Position numbers and translations under genes: made by a program. Below, in pieces: positions 56,037-64,000 of a stretch of 64,000 nt of DNA. The stretch's first letter is position 1. Each line of letters begins with the position of its first letter. The notes beneath the pieces were generated by a model. The model was not told where the DNA came from and searched no databases. It saw only the letters and a program-made list of their open reading frames with translations. Origin of the DNA: Ophthalmolycus amberensis (Eukaryota; Chordata; Actinopteri; Perciformes; Zoarcidae); contig JAFEUB010001535.1 in NCBI GenBank assembly GCA_024529925.1, positions 62,001 to 126,000 of the forward strand, in the 5' to 3' direction.

Positions 56037-58550
56037 ATTTAACCCTGGATTATGTAATATGGTAGCATTTAGTTGTGGTTAAAAAAATTAAAGTAACACC
56101 AGTGGAATTTTGACCAATGTTTGCAAAACCAACCATCAGTGAGATGATGCAGTCAGTTGAGTGTGGGTGTCACATATGCTTCCCCGCACCCTTCACACAT
56201 TTTTCGCTGTCAGTCAATCTTCTGCTGTCAAACTTCAAACTATAGAGCTGTTGCACAGCAAGCAATGCTGATGCTTTTCTCGCACATCCAACAGGCCTCA
56301 GCTGAGCTGGGACTGGCAAACAGGCGTTGCTCCGTAGACCTTCAAACCCTGAAGTGCCGAAGTAGAGACGAGACCTATTTTTACGTCTGGCATTTTTTTT
56401 TTTTACAGTTCCTAGTCAGTGGTTTTGGTGGCTTCCTGATTGGCAGCCTGCAGTGCTTTGTGTTTGGCCAACCCTGGGCAGATGTCCCTCTAACATGACA
56501 CTGATGCCGCCCAATTGTCTCTGTCCATCAGTCTGTTTATCTTCCTTCTTACATTTGATTTTTAGATATGAGAGTGACATCCATCTCTCCATTTAACTGT
56601 CAGCCAGAACGCGAATAAGCACATTTCCCAAAATTTCATTGAAATGCATGATATTTAAAGACAACGGTAAGTATGTAAAACATAAATCATCAATCGAAAC
56701 AGAGAAGAGAAGCTATTAGAAGAGTTCATTTTCCTTCAAGTGTCAGCGTCTGATATGTATTCTGTATCTAAATATGACAGACAATAGACAGTATTCGGCT
56801 TTGTGTCATCAGAGACTTTTTGTTCAGTTCAAACCACTTAATCTCCGTTTCAATCCAGTTAAACACTTTGGGACCGCAGAAGTGATCAAGATGGTGAAGG
56901 CCCACACAAAGGACCTTTTAGCTGTATCCACACAACATTCTGTGGGCTGTCTGGTCTTTTGACTTGTTAATGGTGAGAATTAATTATCTGCTTGTGGGGA
57001 AAAAACAGAACATGCATCTCCAACAGAGGGTGGAGCAGAAATCTCAGGAAATGAAGCATTGCGTAAAAACTTATTTCACATTTTTTTTTAAATCTTAAAT
57101 TGGAGAGACCAATTATTTCCCCAACAGCTGTGTCTGAGTCTTGCTGTTGACTCAGTTTCTCATGGAAATTTGCCATATGCTCTGGAGCATCTTGTGAACT
57201 ATTGTAAATGTCAAGTGTCATTAGCCTGTTTGCATGCTAATGTGTTGTTCCTGTTGTCTCGAGAATGCACGTGTGATGAGGCACGCAAAAACTTTCCCAA
57301 AAGGCGACATCGCCTTCAGGGTAACTTTTATTAAAACACACTCAAAACAGAAACACTTAATTCATTTAGGTTGAAAGAGAGCGCATGGTTTCACAGAGAA
57401 AGATGTTGCAGAGAACAAAAAGTGGGCAAAAGTGTTGCCAAAATTGATAGCCGTGGTTGTGTGTGTGCTGTGTGCGTGTTCATCCCAACATAGAACTTTA
57501 ATTACTGGGGTATAGAGCTCTACACACTAAGAGACAAGATGACTTGACAAATAATTACAGGTTCAGTCGAAGAGTGTCTAGCAACTGGCAACGCGTGAGT
57601 GCGTCTGCTGTGAGAGAGGAACTTACTTGCAGACTCGCCGTCTTATCACAGTTTTAGATAGCACGCTGCTGTGAACTGATTAAGGCGTTTGCACAAGTAG
57701 CTATGCACAATGGGAAAGCGAAGAAGTGAATGGAAACAATAAATCACGAGCCACAGAGAGATTATCAGTTATTTCCTCAACAATTTCTAAAATAAACACA
57801 TGACTGCGGTGGAAATGCCGATGGTGCACTTGGAGATCATGTGCCTCTTGAGCCAGGGCAAGTGGAAAAATGCAAACGTGAAGATGTTTCATTACTCGAC
57901 TTACACAATCGGGTCCTATCAGGGAGGACAGGCTTGTATGAAAACCCATCTTTCGACACCACTTTGCTTCTTGAATGTACGTTGGATTTTCCACTGGCTC
58001 AGCACATTAGCAAAGAGTTGGACGTGGAGCAGGAGAGGGGCTTCCTTTTTTTTTTGAAGAGGAAGAGGAAAAATTGTGTTGCATACTTTAGAGAAAGACC
58101 TCTGATCGGGGGGTGATGATGTGTGAGAATTTTCCAATTGCAAATTAAATTAAAAGTCCTGTAGTTAACCAATTCTGTGCTTGCATTTCTTAGTTTGGAG
58201 AATGAGACATCTTGAATGCCTTATTGTTAGACCTATTATTCCAGCAGGACAGTAGCCATATCAATCAGACAAAGTTTATATTAAGAATGGGCCTCGCACA
58301 TTGTAATAACAAACCTTTCTTATCTAACACGTCATTAGTCTGCCACAATTACTGTAATCACATTTGCCCTGAAATCCACAAGAGTCCAAACATTGGTTTA
58401 TGTCTGCTGGAGGAATCATCAATTATATGATTAACATTCACGCACTCTGCTGACTGGCAAAGCAACTGGAGGCACAGACGCACGAATTACACCTACGATG
58501 CAGGTAAACATCTAAGAGAAGTTCTGAAGGGAGACCCTGTGGAGCAGTCT

Positions 58551-58573
58551 ACACACACACACACACACACACA
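58551..58573. repeat. (AC)n microsatellite
   Basis: About 23 bases of AC dinucleotide. Confidence 0.9.
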
Positions 58574-58958
58574 AAGACTGCTTGTGTGAAGGAAAGCTGA
58601 GAGAGAGGTGGTGATGGAAGGTGCGGCGGTGGTAAGGAGGGGGTCTATCATGACTGAGCTGCTCGCCCTAGGCTTGTGCGTGTTTGTGTTTCCAACTGCC
58701 CCTGGAATTTACTGCAGGCAATGGCGAGGGCAGCCACAGAGAGGTGAATGGCCTGTAGGATAAAGGCCAGAGTTGTTGGGAAAAGAGCAGCGGAGAGAAA
58801 CAGAAAAAAAAATAGGGAAACAGAAGTTGTAGAAAAGGAAGAGAAAGACGGAGCAAAAACTCTGACAGGACAGACAAGGAGTTATTGTAAGAGAGTCAGC
58901 AAATAAGTGTGGACTGGAAATAGAGATGGTAAAACAAAAGATATGTGTGTGCATAGGG

Positions 58959-58981
58959 TGTGTGTGTGTGTGTGTGTGTGC
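58959..58981. repeat. (TG)n microsatellite
   Basis: About 22 bases of TG dinucleotide. Confidence 0.9.
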
Positions 58982-61900
58982 AGGGAAAAAGACAGTGGTC
59001 TTACTCAGCCCTGAGCCAGCAGCATTGAGATTATCTAGCCAAGTTTCCACTCGCAAACAATAATTCACCTCAAGTGCCCATTGAGGTTAGACTTTGTCAG
59101 GACAGCGACCCACCCAGCCCAATGCAAGGGTGGGTGAGTGGAAGGGTGTATGGTTATAGTTTGCCATCACCATATAAACTTGTGTGTGTGAAGTCATAAT
59201 GGAGCAGTAGAAGGGTGTTAGCAGGGTTGAGGGGGAAGTGCCACTACCTTCTAGGACATGTTTTCCATGGCCTGTTTTCCGTCGATATCTGCTATATTTA
59301 CATTTAGCTTGGCTAGCGGTGGAGCTGGAAAGTGTATTTACATGTCATAAAAATGTTGGGCGTATAAATAGTCTTGATTCAATTATGGCCAAGGCACTCA
59401 AACCACCTGAGATTTCACATTTAGACTCATGGAAAACACTGCCGTTAAGAGTCCAACGGAAATGAACATGCAAAATGAACAGAAATATTGCAGAGTCAGG
59501 CGTTGTGTCTCTTTAAGGCTCGAAAACAAGCTGACTAGACGTAATGTGCACTTGATGAGAAAACGTAACAGTTTAAGGTGTTTATACGTGATTTATTGAT
59601 AGAAGGGAGAATTTATAAAAGAGAAGAAATTTTTCGGCTTAAGTGCAGCTAGACGGAGGCGACTAGTTCGCGTTCTTCCAGAGGTGACTTCGGACAGGCA
59701 GTAATTAGAATCGTTTTCACTGTTTAGTTGTTCAGTAAGGCATGGAGCCCATCAGCCCTATAAATGTGCTGCTCTCTTCCCCCAAAGTGTGAGCAGTGCC
59801 ACCGGGGACCAGGCAAAACAATTAATGGCAACTTAATTACAGTACCACATCTGATTTTTGCTTAACCCACAGAATGTGCAGAGAGCGAGAGAAGGGGCAC
59901 ATTGAAAGTGCTTGCTTCCACAAGCCGGTGCAAAGCTTTTGCAATGTCCAAAGCAGAGTGGCATGGACTGGGCACAGATGGGGGCATAGAGGAGGAGATC
60001 CAATGGGAACTCAGTGCCCTTTACACCCCATTTCTTCCCTTTCGCATGGCAGCTTTTCCCCTGAGAGGGAAAGAAGGCAGGGCGAGGAAGAGAGAGTTAC
60101 AGACGAAGGCCCACGATTCTTGGTGCAACAGGACCCTAGAAGCACACACTCATGATGCACACACAAACACACACCTTGCCCTGCAGTATGTAATGGCCTT
60201 GACCTTCCTACCATAGGGAAGAAAACAACATACGAGTGAGAGAGAGGTGAATGGTTTCAAAGGGAAGCCGAATGTGATGTGAACAGAATAAGACAGAAAT
60301 CAGGTATTGTATTGTCACTAATATAGAAAATTAATCCAACAACACTCATCATAACTCAAGCAGTGTGAAACAAGCATGTTCAAGCTTTTCGACAAAACAT
60401 GTAATTGAACTGATGCACTCAAAGATGGAGGCAGAAAAAATAGGGACGATCTTTAATATGTGGGCAACACCAGGCACAGTCCATCAAAAATATCCTCCTT
60501 ATAGGATTAAAGGGTTTTAAGAACTTCAACTGTCTTTCATTTTATTGCGCAAAACCAATATGGCATATTGCTCCAGAAGAGACGTAAATGTGGGTAAATT
60601 CATAGCCCTGCTTAGTTACATGTCATGTCCCCGTCATCATCACCACTGGCACACAGAGAGAGAGAGAGTGGGGCAGATCCAGTATGATCCTATAGCAGAT
60701 GGATATGTCAGATATGCCTGTTTGGGCTTATGGAGATGCTTAGTGGTAAATGTAATGACCTGTATCTGTGTGTCTGTGTCCACCCCTCTATCCACTGTTC
60801 CAATTACGTTGGGCCTGTCTGGGGAAAACTTTGCTTTGCGACATTGCTGCGACAGAAATGCCGCACAGAGCCAGAGGCAGTTATAACTTGGATTCTCCGT
60901 TCCTGATTGAGAGACCACAGAGAGGGAACTTTTGTTCGGCAGAAAGAACGAAACAACTCTGTTTAGTTTGCGGGTTAAAATGACAAATTACCAACTACTA
61001 TGGCTGTCAAGATGACACAGAACAGTTTAAAGCAATTTCTCCATCCTAACAGAAATGTTCAAGGTTACAACCAACTGTGTCCATCTCTTGGAGCATCATC
61101 AGCTGCATGACTAATCATTTAATCACTTTTGTGGTTTGGGCGAGGAGTGCTCCTCTTCAAAAGGCTCACTCTAAGAGAGCAGAGAAATCTCAGTTGTTTT
61201 TGACCTGGTTCACTGCAATTCAGGAAGTCAGTTTGTTCTTCTTAGGTTTATAAAGAACACAACGTGCCTTCCAATTAAATTGCAGAACACACCAACAAGG
61301 TTCAACAAGGCTGTGGTTCAACCCCTCTGAGTCATAACACGTGTGATGCCGAGCATGTCATTTGAAAAAGCACTTGGTCCTTACAAATGTACCATCTGCT
61401 GTTTGTTATTAATTACAAACTTTCTAGGATTCATTTTGGCACAGATGACATTTTTCGATAGACTGCTTGGTTTTCCTTTCATCCGTCCTTTCCAGAAATG
61501 TTTACTTGCTAGACTGCACAATTCACTTTAAGCACATTCTGTTTGTTTGATTGTACTAATAAATGTTGCCTCCTCCTCTCTCGTCCTTTAGCCTTCCCTC
61601 TCCTCTAAAGTCACAACCTTCAGCTGCTGTCGGACGCTTAATGGAAACGTTCCTCTCTGTTAGGGTGTCATGTAAAGGACAAGGCAGGAGGTTTCCAATG
61701 CAGTGTGTCTGTAGAAATGTGTGATGCATCAGGAGCCTGGAGAAAGGTTTGTCAAAGCTCTTCTGGTGGGCTTCCTGTTTTGACCTATGGGAGGGCCAGA
61801 GTTTGTGTGTGTGTGTGTGTGGATGAATGATTGTGTGTATTCTGTTTGGGGAGGAGGCATCCACGTTTGTTCTCGGAAGGCTTTTTCCCCCTCCATGCCA

Positions 61901-63573
61901 CCTGTGACGTAAAGATAAAGCCTCATTTCACTGATGAGCGACACTGACACATTAACTATAAATAGTGTCTGTGGAATGGCTCACATTCAGTCAAGGAGCA
62001 TTGAAGTTGCTCTCTCCGTCATCAAACCTCTCCTTGGTATTCGTTAGATGGCGGCTGGTGCAGTCTATCCATAAGCCTCGTCTATGCAAAATTCCACTCA
62101 GATCTCCAGTATGTGAGAAACCATAGAAACAGACTGGCCTTTGTTTCTCGAGCTCGGGAAAGTGTCCTGTGAGCTGAACTGAGTAATACTGCTGTGGTAG
62201 ATGACTGGTCCACTCACACATTCAGTGTCAAAGGAAAAAAAAAAAAATGGGTGAAAATAACATGAATAAAAGGTGTGACATTTTGAAGGGCTGACGATGA
62301 TTTTCCACCAACTCTTCTTTCTGATAAACTCTCAGGAAAAGAATCTTTGTACCAGTCAAAATCATGAATTGTGATGTTTTGGATGTAAATTGGTGTAAGT
62401 TTGGCCTGGCTCTGTCCAAAGTCAACAGAATCCGCCAAGCAGCAGCTCAAAAGTTCACAAATCAACATGCAATATCTCATTAGTTTGATATGTAGAACAA
62501 TCAAAAGACTATGTCTTGAACACTCTAGGATATTACGAGATCCAGCCAAATAACCCGCCATAAAAACAGTGAATAGTCCACTCTTTCTACTTTGGTTTTT
62601 GTGCGTATAAAACAAACAAGATATGAGCTGTTACTTAGTGAGCTTAAACGGCAGGCAGATTTCATCACTTTTGGAAGGACCAGGGTTAGCTTTCCAGGTT
62701 TCGAGTCCTTACGTTAACCACATAACACGAAGCCTAGTGGAGTAGTCTTCTCACAGCCTAGTTAATGAGGGCTATACCCTACTTTCAGCACAAATAGCCC
62801 AGTTACAAAGACACTCAGAAGAGTCAGTCTCTCCATGAGAACAGAGTCCAAATAAGTAATGGCAACTCTGAGCTAACGCTGGAGCTATACCCTCGCTCCC
62901 TAAAATAAAGTGGGAAGAGTGGGCAGAGTTGTCACAGAGAGCCAGAACTGGGATGGGATATATTACATGAATATTTCAGGCATCTATCTGACAAGCTTGT
63001 CCTCACTGACTTACAGGATCGTCCTCAAGGACACCTTGGCAGGACACATGGCTGTTAATGAGCACTGACTGCAGTTGTAGAGATAAAACCTGTCACTGAC
63101 AAGTTATGGGATCTTACTGCATAATAACATTTTTTGCGGCAGTCTGGCCTCATATTATTTCTCCACAAACTAAAAGCCATACACACCATAGCCTGGCTAA
63201 ATTCAATATAGTTAAAAGAAAATACTTAAACGAGGCCTGGTTTTGAGAGTGTGAGACTCACTGGCATGTTAAGTGACTTAACTATATTCAACACTATCAT
63301 TTATCTTTGATGGTACGACTACAATATCAGACTTTTGCCATTTTATGCGAGACATTTTCAGCTGAATGTGTTGTAGTATTTTAAGTCTCCTGTATTACTG
63401 CACGTCTGTTTTCAAGGTCTGGCCAAGACCGCTGACGTGCTCCAGGCTGGCATGAAACATGGGTTCTTCCCAGTTTACCTCCCAATGTCAAACAAGTGCC
63501 TCTTGACTGTCGAATCCAGGGCAGCAGTGACTAAATGCATTCCCCAGAGCAGTAGCATCGAGGAACCGTTTGC

Positions 63574-63580
63574 TATAAAA
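63574..63580 (+). promoter_or_regulatory. TATA box of an unidentified plus-strand gene
   Basis: TATAAAA followed by GGG, a textbook TATA element, lies 127 bases before the start codon of the next feature. Transcription would start near 63605, giving a leader of about 100 bases that includes very short upstream ATG frames. Confidence 0.5.
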
Positions 63581-63706
63581 GGGAAAAAAAGGGACAGAGA
63601 GGAGACTCTGGTGTGAGGCTGCAAGTCATCATGTTATCATCCTGAACGTTCGATGTGCTGAAAGCTGGCACAGAGCCAGTTTTACGAGACGCTAATCGCT
63701 ATCATT

Positions 63707-63993
63707 ATGGATCGACTCTTTGGTCAAGGTACAAACGGTGGTGTGCTGATGTGAAATGGAAACGATCAACTGATAATAAAAATAAATAAATAAATGTGAG
63801 GGCTTGTTTTAGGGGGTTTTAATCATCACATACATTCCTCCCGTTGTATGTCTCATCACCCTGCTGTTGAATTACTGCTCTGCATCATTTCAATCCTCCA
63901 CTTCCTTCCTCTTGTTTTCCATCTCATCTCTCCTCCACCTCTCCAAGATGTCGTCCCTGCTCCCGTTTATGTAGGTCACAGCCCAGAGCGATG
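63707..63993 (+). CDS. first two coding exons of an unidentified gene (runs off window)
   Basis: Exon 63707-63728 begins ATG and encodes MDRLFGQ, ending in phase 1 at a GTACAA donor. Exon 63948-63993 follows a long, strong pyrimidine tract ending CCAAG, continues in frame as DVVPAPVYVGHSPER, and ends at a GTAAAG donor in phase 2. A TATA box and a suitably spaced leader precede it. The combination of promoter, strong splice sites and frame continuity argues for a real gene, transcribed away from atp2b1. I do not recognise the N-terminus; no domain is visible in 22 residues, and the rest lies beyond the window. Confidence 0.5.
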
Positions 63994-64000
63994 GTAAAGA

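Larger units (their letters stand above)
54600..63560. other. 9-kb intergenic region with no recognised gene
   Basis: Both strands were scanned: only short, domain-free open frames (for example 56157-56498 plus, 62214-62615 minus). Repeats present are a C-run at about 55062-55076, a TAGA tetranucleotide run, and CA/TG microsatellites near 58551 and 58959. Possible regulatory DNA shared by the divergent genes on either side cannot be assessed. Confidence 0.5.

Noticed and set aside
56157..56498. 113-codon plus-strand frame in the right intergenic region
   Set aside because: No domain, no plausible promoter or splice sites, composition unlike the real exons here.
62214..62615. 133-codon minus-strand frame
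   Set aside because: No recognisable domain; ends in a homopolymer-rich stretch; likely chance.

Overview
This is vertebrate nuclear DNA, almost certainly from a ray-finned (teleost) fish. Genes are split into many short exons with GT-AG introns. Coding exons sit in AT-rich, microsatellite-laden intergenic DNA, and the proteins read as close orthologues of vertebrate coatomer gamma-2, MEST, urocortin-3 and plasma-membrane Ca2+-ATPase 1. No bacterial, viral or CRISPR features were seen. The species cannot be named from the sequence alone.

Layout, left to right. (1) 559-1902, plus strand: the 3' end of a gene ending in a Kunitz/BPTI domain, with one possible upstream exon. It is probably an extracellular-matrix or secreted protein (collagen XXVIII-like is one candidate). 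(2) 5969-6412, plus strand: a single-exon coding region for a urocortin-3 prepropeptide. (3) 8588-15614, plus strand: copg2, the gamma-2 subunit of the COPI coat, in 24 coding exons. The assembled exon 10 carries one extra base, which breaks the frame. (4) 16426-18994, minus strand: mest, an ER-membrane alpha/beta hydrolase, in 11 coding exons with an intact 326-residue frame. copg2 and mest are tail-to-tail and their poly(A) signals lie about 40 bp apart. (5) 24340-45799, minus strand: atp2b1, the plasma-membrane calcium pump PMCA1, in 20 constitutive coding exons (1267 codons, in frame). It also has an alternative C-terminal exon (splice site C), a likely 5'UTR extension to 46101 and a distant non-coding first exon near 54384. 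(6) 54600-63560: a long stretch with no recognisable gene. (7) 63574-63993, plus strand: a TATA box followed by two well-formed short coding exons of an unidentified gene that runs off the window.

The genes do not form a functional pathway; this is ordinary syntenic vertebrate sequence. The points of most interest are the copg2 frameshift, the abutting copg2/mest 3' ends, the 21-bp coding minisatellite in the PMCA1 tail, the Kunitz domain lacking a basic P1 residue, a microsatellite forming the 5' splice site of one mest intron, and the unidentified TATA-driven gene at the right edge. I found no convincing undescribed biological system. All exon boundaries were placed by eye from reading-frame continuity, GT-AG sites and remembered family sequence; none has transcript support here.
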